A stretch of DNA of 64,000 nt from Helicobacter magdeburgensis (lineage in GTDB: Bacteria; Campylobacterota; Campylobacteria; Campylobacterales; Helicobacteraceae). The notes below the pieces were generated by a model. The model had not been told where the DNA came from, made no database searches, and saw only the letters and a program-made list of their open reading frames with translations. The translations under genes were made by a program, and so were the position numbers. Below, one piece after another: positions 26,216 through 35,821 of this stretch. Numbering within the stretch: the first letter of the stretch is position 1; every line of letters begins with the position of its first letter. The stretch lies in NCBI RefSeq assembly GCF_000765825.2, contig NZ_JRPE02000005.1, positions 1-64,000 on the forward strand, read 5' to 3'.

Positions 26216-27163
26216 TTATTTGGGGTTGATTTCTTCGCGTCTTTGGAGATATTCCCAACGCGCTTCTACATCTTTTTGGAGTTGTGTGATGATATGCTCA
26301 TTTTCAGGTTTGAAAAGATGTTTGAATCGCCCTTGTGCGCCAAGATAATCACGCACAGGAATAACATTTCTTGGGCGGTATGTAATATGAAGCTCCACAC
26401 CATTAACAATTTCAAAAAGAGGAAACACGAGAGAATCCACAGCCAAATCACTCACTTCAACCGTCTTATTAGATTCAAACCGCCACTCTGTGGTGCAAGC
26501 ACTCATCGCATTAATAAAAGTAGGACCCTCTGTGTCAATAGCTCGTTTAATTTTTTTATTCATATCTTTCCACTTATTAGGTGCGACTTGAGCGACATAC
26601 GGAGAGCCGTGAGCTGCCATAATAAAAAGCAGGTCTTTTTTCTTTTCTTTCTTGCCATAGCTTGAGCTTCCAGCAGGGGTTGTTGAAGTGCTTGAACCAA
26701 GCGGGGTAGAGCCACTTCTCTGCCCACCGGTATTCGCATAAACTTCATTATCAAGGCAGATATAAGTCATATCGTGCCCTCTTTCAAAGCAACCGCTAAT
26801 CCATTGAAACCCAATATCATAAGTCGCCCCATCACCACCAAAAGCAACAAATTTTGGCTTTTCACCGGTATATCGCCCCTTGCGTGCCAAAGCCTTATAC
26901 ATAGCTTCAGCTCCAGCTACTGCCGTAGAGCCATTCTCAAATCCTATGTGAATCCACGGCACATCCCAGCTTGTATGCGGATATACCGCACTTGAAACTT
27001 CCAAGCACCCTGTTGAGTTTCCTAAAATAATAGGTCCATCAACAGCACTTAGCACTTCACGCACAATCATTCCGTGCGCACAGCCCGGACAAAGTAAATG
27101 CGCACCTTCAAATTTTTTTGATGATTTTTGAAATTCTTTTAGATTCTTGACTTCTTTTACCAT
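26216..27163 (-). CDS. porB: Pyruvate:ferredoxin (flavodoxin) oxidoreductase beta subunit
   Basis: The thiamine-diphosphate-binding subunit (315 residues) of the four-subunit enzyme that oxidises pyruvate to acetyl-CoA and CO2 in Campylobacterota. CPGCAHG near residue 25 and a downstream Cys provide iron-sulphur ligands. The TPP signature is GGDGATYDIGFQWISGCFERGHDMTYICLDNEVYANTGGQRSG. It is the last gene of the por operon, matching HP1111. Confidence 0.95.
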   Translation of the reverse strand: MVKEVKNLKEFQKSSKKFEGAHLLCPGCAHGMIVREVLSAVDGPIILGNSTGCLEVSSAVYPHTSWDVPWIHIGFENGSTAVAGAEAMYKALARKGRYTGEKPKFVAFGGDGATYDIGFQWISGCFERGHDMTYICLDNEVYANTGGQRSGSTPLGSSTSTTPAGSSSYGKKEKKKDLLFIMAAHGSPYVAQVAPNKWKDMNKKIKRAIDTEGPTFINAMSACTTEWRFESNKTVEVSDLAVDSLVFPLFEIVNGVELHITYRPRNVIPVRDYLGAQGRFKHLFKPENEHIITQLQKDVEARWEYLQRREEINPK

Positions 27164-27175
27164 TGCATTCTCCTT

Positions 27176-28396
27176 TTAAAAAAAGCTCATCTTAGGTCCG
27201 CGTAAGCCCAGCATTTGCTGAAGTGGGTGGGTAAGCTTACCAGCCTTCGCATTTGCACTAAGCTCAGTAAAAATCTCTTCTAAATGTGCTTGTGTCAAAT
27301 CGCGTCCGCCAAGCCCATAGATATAGTTTGACATTATAGGGTGTGCCCCAGCTGAAAGGGCTGCTGCGGAAAATTCATTAAACAACATTCCAAGCGTTCC
27401 AGCAGGCAAACTTCTATCCAAACACGCCACCGCTTTAAGATTCTTCATCGCTTCGCCAACTTCTTTAAATGGAAAAGGACGCAAAGAGCGGATAGATAGC
27501 ACACCAGCTTTTATGCCCTTTTGCTCACGCACCTTTTTTGCCGCCACACGCGCAGATTCTACACTTGTGCCAAGTGCGACAATCGCCACCTCCGCATCTT
27601 CAAGGAAATAACTCTCAACAAGGCTATACTTACGCCCACTTAGCTTTTCAAACTCCCTAAACACTTCATTAATGACAATATGCGAATCCATAATGCCCTT
27701 ATGTAGCTGTGCCTTATGCTCAAAATGCCAATCTTCTTCAGTTTGCGCACCATAGGTAATAGGATTAGAAAAATTCAGCATAGGATTATGTGAAACATAC
27801 TCGCCAATAAATTTATATGCCACCTCATCGCTAAAAGGTCGCACAGATTGTGCTGTGTGAGAGCAGATAAAGCCATCTTGATTTACAATTACCGGCACTC
27901 TCACACGCATATCTTCAGCAATTTTAAACGCCATAAGGTTGAAGTCATACGCCTCTTGAGGATTGTATGTGCAGAGATTTATCCAGCCTGTATCGCGGCT
28001 AAGATACATATCAGAATGATCGCCATTAACATTAAGCGGTGCAGCTAAGGCGCGATTAACTAGATTTAGCACGATAGGCAAACGCATACCTGAAGCTTGA
28101 TAGAGCACTTCTACCATCAAAGCAAAGCCTTGAGAGCTAGTCGCTGTGGCTACACGCCCACCAGCAGCCGCAGCCCCCACACACGCACTCATCGCAGCGT
28201 GTTCAGATTCCACCATTACAAACTCACCATCAATATAGCCATTACTCACAAAACTCCCATAATTTTGCACAATAGGTGTTGAAGGCGTGATAGGATAGGC
28301 TGCCACGACATCAATTTGAGCTTGACGCAACGCTTGGGAAGCAGCCATATTCCCATCCCATACTTCAATATCTCTTACTTCCATTACTTTTGCCAT
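27176..28396 (-). CDS. porA: Pyruvate:ferredoxin (flavodoxin) oxidoreductase alpha subunit
   Basis: A 406-residue subunit carrying the pyrimidine-binding and domain II regions (AAYPITPSTPIVQNYGSFV, MVESEHAAMSACVGAAAAGGRVATATSSQGFALM). It completes the TPP site with PorB and catalyses pyruvate decarboxylation to hydroxyethyl-TPP. It is oxygen-sensitive and essential in H. pylori. It lies 12 bp upstream of porB and 9 bp downstream of porD. Confidence 0.95.
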   Translation of the reverse strand: MAKVMEVRDIEVWDGNMAASQALRQAQIDVVAAYPITPSTPIVQNYGSFVSNGYIDGEFVMVESEHAAMSACVGAAAAGGRVATATSSQGFALMVEVLYQASGMRLPIVLNLVNRALAAPLNVNGDHSDMYLSRDTGWINLCTYNPQEAYDFNLMAFKIAEDMRVRVPVIVNQDGFICSHTAQSVRPFSDEVAYKFIGEYVSHNPMLNFSNPITYGAQTEEDWHFEHKAQLHKGIMDSHIVINEVFREFEKLSGRKYSLVESYFLEDAEVAIVALGTSVESARVAAKKVREQKGIKAGVLSIRSLRPFPFKEVGEAMKNLKAVACLDRSLPAGTLGMLFNEFSAAALSAGAHPIMSNYIYGLGGRDLTQAHLEEIFTELSANAKAGKLTHPLQQMLGLRGPKMSFF

Positions 28397-28405
28397 ATTC
28401 TCCTC

Positions 28406-28810
28406 CTATGCTTCTGTCTTTTTAGGTTGCTTTTGGGGCCACTCTCTTAATGCCTCATCGTTATCCTTGTGATCATTAAACATAAGCAAAGACTTAGGAT
28501 TTGTAGGACATACATCTACACAAACACCACAACCCTTGCAATGCACATAATCTACCCCTGCAAGCTTATCGTTGCTTGTCAAAATCGCTGCATCAGGGCA
28601 AAATACCCAGCAATTAAAGCAATTAATGCAAATCTCGCTATTATGCACAGGCTTTTCCACACGCCAATGTGCCACACTATCAGTAAATGAGCTATCGCCA
28701 CTATAAGTTCTCTCACATTTATAAAGCTCCATCGCCCCATCTACACCCTTTTTAAAAGGAAAAAGCACAGAGCCTATTTCAAATTGATCCCAATCTTTTA
28801 ACTTTTCCAT
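28406..28810 (-). CDS. porD: Pyruvate:ferredoxin (flavodoxin) oxidoreductase delta subunit
   Basis: A 134-residue ferredoxin-like subunit with two 4Fe-4S motifs: CINCFNCWVFCPDAAI and CKGCGVCVDVCPTNPKS. It passes electrons from the TPP intermediate to flavodoxin. N- and C-terminal extensions surround the clusters as in the H. pylori subunit. SD AAAGGAGATTTT precedes the ATG. It is the second gene of the operon. Confidence 0.95.
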   Translation of the reverse strand: MEKLKDWDQFEIGSVLFPFKKGVDGAMELYKCERTYSGDSSFTDSVAHWRVEKPVHNSEICINCFNCWVFCPDAAILTSNDKLAGVDYVHCKGCGVCVDVCPTNPKSLLMFNDHKDNDEALREWPQKQPKKTEA

Positions 28811-28825
28811 AAAATCTCCTTTATG

Positions 28826-29386
28826 TTATTTGACTTCCTCATAAGCTCGCCTAATCGCCACCTTATTTGCATCAATCACCTTTTGGGGAAGCTTCTTGCC
28901 AAGCACTTTTGAAAAAGATTCTAAAAAATAATCAATCTCAAGCATACCTGAAACTTTCATCAATGCCCCAAGCATAGGTGCATTTGGCACGGATTTACCA
29001 ATGGCATCAATAGAGATTTGAATACAATCAAGTGTGTAAAGCTCCTTTGTCGCAAGTTCTGGCTTTTTCTCTATAAGCTCTTCCTTGCTTAAACGCGTAG
29101 TGATGATGTATTTTGTAGAAGGCTTATCATACAAGCAAATATTTGTGATAAACACCAAGCCCGGGTCAATCACCAAAATATAATCCGGATTCATAAATTT
29201 CTCGTGATTTAAAATCGGTTCAGAATCTATCCTGTTATAAGCTGTCATTGACGCACCGCGTTTAGCAGAGCCATAAAACGCAAATGCTTGTACTTCCTTG
29301 CCTGTTCCTGCAATCACATCGGCTAGACCCTTCGCACCTGTTACAGCACCTTGCCCAGCACGAGAATGCCATCTAATTTCAAGCAT
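28826..29386 (-). CDS. porC: Pyruvate:ferredoxin (flavodoxin) oxidoreductase gamma subunit
   Basis: A 186-residue gamma domain with EIRWHSRAGQGAVTGAKGLADVIAGTG at the N-terminus, the conserved glycine-rich CoA-contacting region. ATG 29386 follows SD AAGGAGATATAAAG; the frame is open to 29404, but that start would fall upstream of the SD. First gene of the operon, so its promoter at 29424 should control all four subunits. Confidence 0.93.
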   Translation of the reverse strand: MLEIRWHSRAGQGAVTGAKGLADVIAGTGKEVQAFAFYGSAKRGASMTAYNRIDSEPILNHEKFMNPDYILVIDPGLVFITNICLYDKPSTKYIITTRLSKEELIEKKPELATKELYTLDCIQISIDAIGKSVPNAPMLGALMKVSGMLEIDYFLESFSKVLGKKLPQKVIDANKVAIRRAYEEVK

Positions 29387-29423
29387 CTTTATATCTCCTT
29401 CCATTGTTGGATTTTGTGCGGGG

Positions 29424-29429
29424 ATTCTA
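29424..29429 (-). promoter_or_regulatory. -10 box (TAGAAT) of the por operon
   Basis: The minus strand reads TGCTAGAATCCC, an extended -10 like those of thrC and purE, about 38 bases before porC. Confidence 0.5.
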
Positions 29430-29585
29430 GCACAGCAATGCTAAATAAGCGTATCATTTTGAAACATTTTAATTTTATATAAAGAAAAAAGGGGGAGATT
29501 CTACACATTTTTGTAAAGAAAAACTTTACCAAAATTTAGGCAGTTTTTTGCTACAAACACAACTTTTCACGCTAAGATTTTAGGC

Positions 29586-29613
29586 TATAATACCGCCTTG
29601 ATAATCTTTATCA
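29586..29613 (+). promoter_or_regulatory. trpS promoter with dyad at the start point
   Basis: TATAAT at 29586-29591 is followed by the perfect dyad TGATAA-TCT-TTATCA at 29599-29613, centred near the predicted transcription start. It resembles half-sites of Fur-like or other dimeric repressors. The regulator is not identified. Confidence 0.5.
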
Positions 29614-29635
29614 TCTCACAACATTAAGGAATCTT

Positions 29636-30658
29636 ATGACTAACACAGCACAGAGAGAATCTCACACGATAGAATCTAAAAAACGCGTTTTTTCAGGCAT
29701 TCAGCCCACTGGCAATATCCACCTTGGCAACTATCTAGGGGCAATCAAGCAATGGGTAAGCTCACAAGATGAGTATGAAAACATCTTTTGTATTGTCAAT
29801 TCCCACGCCATTACCACGCGTCAAAACCCTGCCGAATTGAAACAAAAAACCTTTGAACTCGCTGGAATCTTACTTGCCTGTGGGATTGATACAAGCAAAT
29901 CAAGCCTTTTTATCCAAAGTCAAATTGATGAGCACCCGGCATTAGCGTGGATTCTAGACTGCCATATCCCTATGGGCGATATGAATCGTATGACGCAATT
30001 TAAGGATAAGTCAAACAAGAATCCAAAAAATATTAATGTCGGTTTGTTTAACTATCCAGCCCTTATGGCAGCGGATATTCTGCTCTATCAAGCCCATAAT
30101 GTGCCTGTGGGCGAAGACCAAAAACAGCACCTAGAGCTAACGCGTAATGTCGCTATCCGCTTTAACCGCGAATACGGCGAGTGCTTTAGGATTCCAGAGC
30201 CTATAATCCCTAAAGTTGGTGCTAGGATTATGGGGCTAGATGACCCACATTCTAAAATGAGTAAATCCGCCAAAGGCGAAAATCACGCAATTTTCCTGCT
30301 TGATAGCCCAGATATAATCACACGAAAAATCAAAAAAGCCATTACAGATTCACAAACTGAAATTGTCTTTGATGAAAGTCGCACAGGGCTTTATAATCTT
30401 TTGTGTATATATGAGATTTTCACGCAAAAAAGCCGCCACGATATAGAATCTGAATTTGTAGGTAAGGGCTATGGACATCTTAAATCCGCCATTGCCGAAG
30501 TGTTGGTAGAATCTTTGCGTCCTATTCAAGAATCTTATGCCAAAATCAGCCAAGATAAAGCCTATATCCAAAGCGTGCTTGATAGCAGTGCAGATTCTAT
30601 CCGCCCCATTGCCAAGGCTACTTATGATAAAGCCAAACAACTCATTGGGTTGGTATAA
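29636..30658 (+). CDS. trpS: Tryptophanyl-tRNA synthetase
   Basis: A class I synthetase of 340 residues with [21 protein letters not shown] (HIGH-type motif as HLGN) and KMSKS as [11 protein letters not shown] near residue 206. [16 protein letters not shown], another TrpRS signature, is present. SD AAGGAATCTT precedes ATG 29636. It has its own promoter in the 230-bp divergent gap with the por operon. Confidence 0.96.
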   Translation: MTNTAQRESHTIESKKRVFSGIQPTGNIHLGNYLGAIKQWVSSQDEYENIFCIVNSHAITTRQNPAELKQKTFELAGILLACGIDTSKSSLFIQSQIDEHPALAWILDCHIPMGDMNRMTQFKDKSNKNPKNINVGLFNYPALMAADILLYQAHNVPVGEDQKQHLELTRNVAIRFNREYGECFRIPEPIIPKVGARIMGLDDPHSKMSKSAKGENHAIFLLDSPDIITRKIKKAITDSQTEIVFDESRTGLYNLLCIYEIFTQKSRHDIESEFVGKGYGHLKSAIAEVLVESLRPIQESYAKISQDKAYIQSVLDSSADSIRPIAKATYDKAKQLIGLV

Positions 30659-30714
30659 TAGTAGAATCTGTAAAGTCTGTGAAATACTTATCAAGCTTAT
30701 ATTGAAGGAGCAAA

Positions 30715-31563
30715 ATGTCAAAACTCGCTCAACCTAAAAGAATGCTACTCCACGAATATCTGTGGTTTATCCTACTTGGCATTATCGCTACAAGGCTTGT
30801 GTATTCTAGCCACACAGGCACAAGCTTGTCTTTTATACTCGCCCTTATGCTTCTTGTGCTGCTCAACACACGCATAACAGCCTTTGTCGTGCGGTTTGGA
30901 TTCTATATTGTGCTGATGAATGTGCTTTTTGTGAGCTTAAGGGATATTTCGCCACTTATCAACCCACAAGGCAAGGTAGATTCCCTGCTTTATGGGCTTG
31001 ACACTTGGCTTTGTGGGGAATATCTAGGCAAAAGCCTATTTTCCTACTCGCATTCTCACTTATCACTTTTGCTTGATGATTTTTTTAGCTTTTTTTATTT
31101 GCTTTTTTTATTTGAACTGCTGTATTTTTTCATCTATTATCTGCTCTATAAGCCTTCAGCAAGGTTTTTCATAGGTATTATGAGCGTATATGCTATTGGC
31201 TTTTTGGGCTATATTTTTCTCCCAGCTATCGGTCCTTACGCTTTTTTACAAGATGAGCTAACCGCTCCGCAAGGCTATTTTTTCTACCCGCTCCTTGCTA
31301 AGTATTACACGCTAGGCAGCAACCTAACTGATGTCTTTCCAAGTCTGCATTGTGGAATCTCGCTCTTTATCCTGCTATATAACTTCGCCTTTTCACGCAC
31401 GCAGTTTAGAATCTGGCTTTTGCCAAGCGTGTTTTTGTGGATTTCTACCATTTATCTGCATTATCATTATGCGATTGACTGCCTTGCGGGATTCATTCTA
31501 GCCATTATTTGTATTTTACCTTTCTATCTTAGCACACATCTTAACACAAGGGGGAGAAAATGA
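30715..31563 (+). CDS. PAP2-superfamily membrane phosphatase
   Basis: A 282-residue inner-membrane protein with about six transmembrane segments. C-terminal PAP2 motifs are DVFPSLHCGISLFILLYN and HYHYAIDCLAG, giving the catalytic histidines on the periplasmic side. The long N-terminal membrane part resembles Aur1/inositol-phosphoceramide synthase-like PAP2 proteins. It probably dephosphorylates or transfers a lipid phosphate head group. It overlaps the PEP-synthase-like gene (ATGA), so the two are translationally coupled. Confidence 0.82.
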   Translation: MSKLAQPKRMLLHEYLWFILLGIIATRLVYSSHTGTSLSFILALMLLVLLNTRITAFVVRFGFYIVLMNVLFVSLRDISPLINPQGKVDSLLYGLDTWLCGEYLGKSLFSYSHSHLSLLLDDFFSFFYLLFLFELLYFFIYYLLYKPSARFFIGIMSVYAIGFLGYIFLPAIGPYAFLQDELTAPQGYFFYPLLAKYYTLGSNLTDVFPSLHCGISLFILLYNFAFSRTQFRIWLLPSVFLWISTIYLHYHYAIDCLAGFILAIICILPFYLSTHLNTRGRK

Positions 31564-34151
31564 ATATTTTACATTTTAGCGACAAGGACGCTTTAAAGCT
31601 TTCACTAAGCGGTGGCAAGGGGGCAAGTCTAGCTAAAGTCTTTCAAGCGGGATTTGCTGTGCCACAGGGCTTTATCATCACTACTAGAGCTTATGAAGCA
31701 TTTTTATCAAACGCCAATGAGATTCCATCTTTTCCAAACAATGACTTAGCCCTTTTGGAATCTAAAGCTAATCAATACAAAGAGCATTTACTCACGCTTC
31801 CCCTGCCGCCCTCTTGTCTCAAAGAGCTTGAATCTGCCCTCTCTCACTTTAGCCCGCATCAAGCCTTTAGCGTTCGCTCTTCTTCCACACTTGAAGATTT
31901 AAATGCCGGAGCATTTGCCGGAGCACACGATACATTTTTAAACTGCGTTGGACTAGAGACAATCGCACAAAAAATCAAAGAATGCTTTGTCTCGCTCTGG
32001 CATACCCGTGCTATTGCGTATCGCTGTGAGCTTGGATTCTCCCATAAGGACGCATTAATGGCGGTAGTGGTGCAAACAATGGTGCCAAGTCAAAAATCAG
32101 GTGTGAGCTTCTCTATAAACCCCATTACTTGCAACCTTAATGAAGTGCTGATTAACGCCAATTATGGCTTAGGGGAAAGTGTCGTAGGTGGGGAGTTTGA
32201 TGTTGATGAATATCGCTTTAACACCTTAGAGCAAAAAATAGAATCTAGCCATATTGCTCATAAAACCAAAGGCATTTTTCCCACACACTGCACACAAGAT
32301 TGCATTGCTCCACAGGATAAAGCTTCACCCCAAAGCCCACAGGATTTAAAAGATTCACAAGATTCTACGCAAGGCACAAGAGAGCGTCATATAGATTCTG
32401 CCTTTGCTGATACAGCAGTGCTAAGTGAAAAAGAAATTACGCAAGTTGCTTCACTCAACCTTGCCTTACAGCGATTTTATGGCTTTCCACAAGATATAGA
32501 ATGGGCGATTGTAGATAACAATCTCTACCTTTTGCAATCTCGCCCCATTACGACTATCCCGCCGCGTTGGAGCAGAGATGAGTCTGCGGAGCGATACCCA
32601 AAGGCATTAAGCCCTTTCACTTGGGATTATGTAGATAGGGCGTTTCACATCTCGCTTGATTATTCTTTTAAGCTTTTGGGGCTTCCGCCTATGCAGGGCA
32701 AGTGGTTTGCTATGTTTGATAACTATATTTATGGCAATCAAAATGCAGTAAGCTTGTATATGGGGCAAAATACACTGCCCTTTACTGATTTAGATTCACT
32801 CATACAAGCCCTGCCCTCACTCACAAATAAGCTAGAATCTATAAAAGCCCTGCCAAAGCTATGGCATCGCGATTTAGCCACCTATCTCCAAGAGCTAGGC
32901 GCATTAAAAGCACAGGATTTAAGCAATGCAAGTTTGCAAGAAGTATGGGAGTTTATAGGGCAAATCGTGCGAGTTGGCACAGAGTATTTTAAGCCAAATA
33001 TCGCTATTTCCATTACTCAAGCTATGCTCTATAAGATTCTATTTGCCCTGCTTAAGCTTATTGATAGCACAAACGCCCAAAGCCTTTTTACACTGCTTAC
33101 CACCACGGATAACACCAAAACAAGCCTCGTGAATGATGAGCTGTTTAAACTCGCCTGTATGATAAAAAATAATCAAAGTCTGTATGATTTGCTCCATAGC
33201 ACAGATTCTAAAAGCATTATAGAGCAGAATCTATTGCGGGATTTTGGGGCATTTTCTCAAAGCTTAGAGACATTTTTACACAATCACGGACATCGCGAAG
33301 TGGAGTTTGACGCCTATATTCCCACTTGGGGTGAAGCCCCAAATGTCGTGCTTGATACACTTAAACTTCTTAGCACTTCACCCCAGCCCAAAACAAGTGA
33401 TATTGTGGCAAAAAAATATCAAGCTAAAAAACAGATTCTATCTCTTGTGGGAAGCCAAAGCGTGGAGCTTGAGCTGTTTTTGTATGAATTTTTAGAGCTT
33501 GTTGAAACTTATACGATTTTAGATGATGAGGAGCATTATCAAACAACGCGACTTACCCCTATTGTGCGTAAAGGCGTGTATGCCTTAGGTGAGCGGCTTA
33601 AGGCTTTAGGTATTGTGAGTGAAAATTTTGATGTATTTTTTGCTAACATCGCCTCGCTAGAATCCTTTGTCAAAGGCGAAATCTCACAAGAACAACTCAA
33701 AAGCCATATCATTCAAAATAAACAAACCTATTTAGAAAATGCCGCTAAAACGCCAAAATGGGAGCTAGATTCCACACAAGATTGCTTAGATTCTACTGCA
33801 GATAACCGCTCACATATAGAATCTAGCGATACTCTGCAAGGCATTCCAGCAAGTGCTGGGGTGGCAGAAGGGGAAGTGTTTATCGTGCGTGGGAGCGAAG
33901 ACTTTGGTAAATTTATCCCACAGAGCATTCTTATAGCCCAAAGCACAAATCCCGCTTGGACGCCGCTTTTTTATAATGCCAAAGCAGTGGTAACCCAAAG
34001 TGGTGGCGCACTCTCGCACGGAGCGGTTACGGCTAGAGAGATGAAAATCCCCGCCGTTATGGCTGTGCCAAATGTAATGCAGATTCTCAAAAATGGCGAT
34101 AGAATCCGCGTGAATGGTAATAATGGCAAGGTGGAGATTCTAATCCGCTAG
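31560..34151 (+). CDS. PEP-synthase/rifampin-phosphotransferase-like phosphotransfer protein
   Basis: An 863-residue protein with an N-terminal PPDK ATP-binding domain (SGGKGASLAKVFQAGFAVPQGFIIT; AFSVRSSSTLEDLNAGAFAGAHDTF; VSFSINPIT; PQDIEWAIVD to about 340). A divergent middle region follows, and a C-terminal swivelling phosphohistidine domain with VTQSGGALSHGAVTAREMKIPAVM, catalytic His about 820. The PEP/pyruvate TIM-barrel of true PEP synthase is missing, so this is like rifampin phosphotransferases: ATP is cleaved, His is phosphorylated and an unknown acceptor modified by the middle domain. A Gln/Ser/Asp-rich insert around residues 240-290 interrupts the ATP domain. Coupled to the PAP2 gene. 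Confidence 0.8.
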   Translation: MNILHFSDKDALKLSLSGGKGASLAKVFQAGFAVPQGFIITTRAYEAFLSNANEIPSFPNNDLALLESKANQYKEHLLTLPLPPSCLKELESALSHFSPHQAFSVRSSSTLEDLNAGAFAGAHDTFLNCVGLETIAQKIKECFVSLWHTRAIAYRCELGFSHKDALMAVVVQTMVPSQKSGVSFSINPITCNLNEVLINANYGLGESVVGGEFDVDEYRFNTLEQKIESSHIAHKTKGIFPTHCTQDCIAPQDKASPQSPQDLKDSQDSTQGTRERHIDSAFADTAVLSEKEITQVASLNLALQRFYGFPQDIEWAIVDNNLYLLQSRPITTIPPRWSRDESAERYPKALSPFTWDYVDRAFHISLDYSFKLLGLPPMQGKWFAMFDNYIYGNQNAVSLYMGQNTLPFTDLDSLIQALPSLTNKLESIKALPKLWHRDLATYLQELGALKAQDLSNASLQEVWEFIGQIVRVGTEYFKPNIAISITQAMLYKILFALLKLIDSTNAQSLFTLLTTTDNTKTSLVNDELFKLACMIKNNQSLYDLLHSTDSKSIIEQNLLRDFGAFSQSLETFLHNHGHREVEFDAYIPTWGEAPNVVLDTLKLLSTSPQPKTSDIVAKKYQAKKQILSLVGSQSVELELFLYEFLELVETYTILDDEEHYQTTRLTPIVRKGVYALGERLKALGIVSENFDVFFANIASLESFVKGEISQEQLKSHIIQNKQTYLENAAKTPKWELDSTQDCLDSTADNRSHIESSDTLQGIPASAGVAEGEVFIVRGSEDFGKFIPQSILIAQSTNPAWTPLFYNAKAVVTQSGGALSHGAVTAREMKIPAVMAVPNVMQILKNGDRIRVNGNNGKVEILIR

Positions 34152-34219
34152 AGAGATTTTCACAGGCACAAAAGACAAGAATCTAAGAAGTAACACAAAG
34201 TCATTTTACTTACTTGTGC

Positions 34220-34225
34220 TATAAT
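34220..34225 (+). promoter_or_regulatory. -10 box (TATAAT) of glnA
   Basis: GTGCTATAATCC lies 33 bases before ATG 34253. No σ54 GG-N10-GC element is seen, so nitrogen control is not through RpoN here. Confidence 0.65.
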
Positions 34226-34252
34226 CCGCACATTTTGATAAAGGGAGCAAAA

Positions 34253-35692
34253 ATGAGTAGAGTAAGCGTAGATAAGGCTAAAGTGGCGGAGTTTTTTAGA
34301 TTCTGCGATGAAAATGAAGTGGAGTTTATAGACTTTAGATTCAGCGACATTAAGGGCGTGTGGCATCACGTAAGCTTTTCACGAAGTGCGATTGATGAAG
34401 GAAGCTTTGAAGGTGTGCCTTTTGATGGTAGCTCAATCCCGGCGTGGCAGAGTGTGGATAAATCGGATATGATTCTTATACCCGATCCGGTGCGATATTT
34501 TATTGATCCTTTTACTGCGGATACAACGGTGGTGGTGTTTTGCGATATTTGGGATATTTATAAAAATGAGCCGTATGAAAAATGCCCTAGAAGCATTGTA
34601 AAAAGGGCGATGAAGTTTTTACAAGAGAGTGGAATTGGCGATGTGGCGTATTATGGACCGGAGAATGAGTTTTTCGTCTTTGATTCTATAAAGATAAAAG
34701 ATGCGGTGAATTGCCAATACTATGAGATAGATTCTGAAGAGGGTGAGTGGAATCGTGCTAGAGAGTTTGAAGGTGGCGTGAATATGGGACATCGCCCCGG
34801 GACTAAGGGTGGCTACTTCCCTGTGGCTCCGGTGGATACGATGGTAGATTTGCGTGCAGAAATGGTAAAGGTGCTAAATCAAGTGGGGTTAGAAACCTTT
34901 GTGGTGCATCACGAAGTGGCACAAGGGCAAGGGGAGATTGGCGTAAAATTTGGCGATATGCTAGAAGCGGCTGATAATGTCCAAAAGCTTAAATATGTTG
35001 TCAAAATGGTAGCACATTTAAATGGCAAAACTGCAACCTTTATGCCAAAACCTTTGTATGGCGATAATGGCAGCGGAATGCACGTGCATATCAGCATTTG
35101 GAAAGATAATAAGAATCTCTTTGCTGGAGATTCTTATCAGGGCTTAAGCCAAATGGCATTGCATTTTCTAGGTGGTGTGTTAAAGCACGCAAGGGCATTA
35201 GCGGCTTTCACAAATCCTAGCACAAACTCCTACAAACGCCTAATTCCGGGCTTTGAAGCCCCTAGCATTTTGACTTATTCTGCACAAAATCGCTCTGCAA
35301 GTATTAGAATCCCTTACAACAGCGGCGAGAAAGCCAAAAGAATGGAGTTTAGATTCCCCGATAGCTCAAGCAATCCTTATCTTGCCTTTGCAAGCTTGCT
35401 TATGGCTGGGATTGATGGGATTAAAAACGCCATTGAACCCGGTGAGCCAATGGAGATAAATCTTTTTGAGCTAACATTAGATGAAATTAGAGAAAAGGGC
35501 ATTAAGCAGTTGCCGCATACACTCCGCCACGCTATTGAAGAAATGCTTGTAGATAGGGCATATTTGAAAGAGGGCGGAGTGTTTAGCGAAGAGTTTATCC
35601 AAACTTATAAGGCTTATAAGTTTGAGACAGAAATCTGGCCTTGGGAAGCCCGCCCCCACCCATTTGAGTTTTTAACGACTTATAGTTGCTAG
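34253..35692 (+). CDS. glnA: Glutamine synthetase type I
   Basis: ATP-dependent synthesis of glutamine from glutamate and ammonia by a dodecamer, 479 residues. Visible signatures are [22 protein letters not shown] (metal ligands), [14 protein letters not shown] and [27 protein letters not shown]. The adenylylation loop reads NLFELT; Phe replaces the Tyr that GlnE modifies in enteric bacteria, as reported for H. pylori, so GlnE control is not expected. ATG 34253 follows SD AAGGGAG; the frame is open to 34214, but that start overlaps the promoter. It is followed by a hairpin and is probably monocistronic. Confidence 0.96.
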   Translation: MSRVSVDKAKVAEFFRFCDENEVEFIDFRFSDIKGVWHHVSFSRSAIDEGSFEGVPFDGSSIPAWQSVDKSDMILIPDPVRYFIDPFTADTTVVVFCDIWDIYKNEPYEKCPRSIVKRAMKFLQESGIGDVAYYGPENEFFVFDSIKIKDAVNCQYYEIDSEEGEWNRAREFEGGVNMGHRPGTKGGYFPVAPVDTMVDLRAEMVKVLNQVGLETFVVHHEVAQGQGEIGVKFGDMLEAADNVQKLKYVVKMVAHLNGKTATFMPKPLYGDNGSGMHVHISIWKDNKNLFAGDSYQGLSQMALHFLGGVLKHARALAAFTNPSTNSYKRLIPGFEAPSILTYSAQNRSASIRIPYNSGEKAKRMEFRFPDSSSNPYLAFASLLMAGIDGIKNAIEPGEPMEINLFELTLDEIREKGIKQLPHTLRHAIEEMLVDRAYLKEGGVFSEEFIQTYKAYKFETEIWPWEARPHPFEFLTTYSC

Positions 35693-35697
35693 AATAT

Positions 35698-35728
35698 AGA
35701 ATCTTAGGTGTCTGACACTTGAGATTCT
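35698..35728 (+). terminator. glnA terminator-like hairpin built from AGAATCT/AGATTCT
   Basis: AGAATCTTAGGTGTC (35698-35712) pairs with GACACTTGAGATTCT (35714-35728), with two G-U pairs. A T-rich run (TTGAGTTTTTTG) follows about 25 bases later. The arms end in the overrepresented 7-mer. Confidence 0.6.
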
Positions 35729-35821
35729 ATTGAATTCTGTATAGTTGAGTTTTTTGCGTGTCTTGTTGGAGAAAGCCACTCTATCATCACGCCCAAGCTT
35801 TAGCTAGAAACTGCAATAACT

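Noticed and set aside
29511-29541. GTAAAG/CTTTAC hairpin in the por-trpS gap as a terminator or riboswitch
   Set aside because: Only six uninterrupted pairs, located upstream of both promoters; no transcript is expected there.
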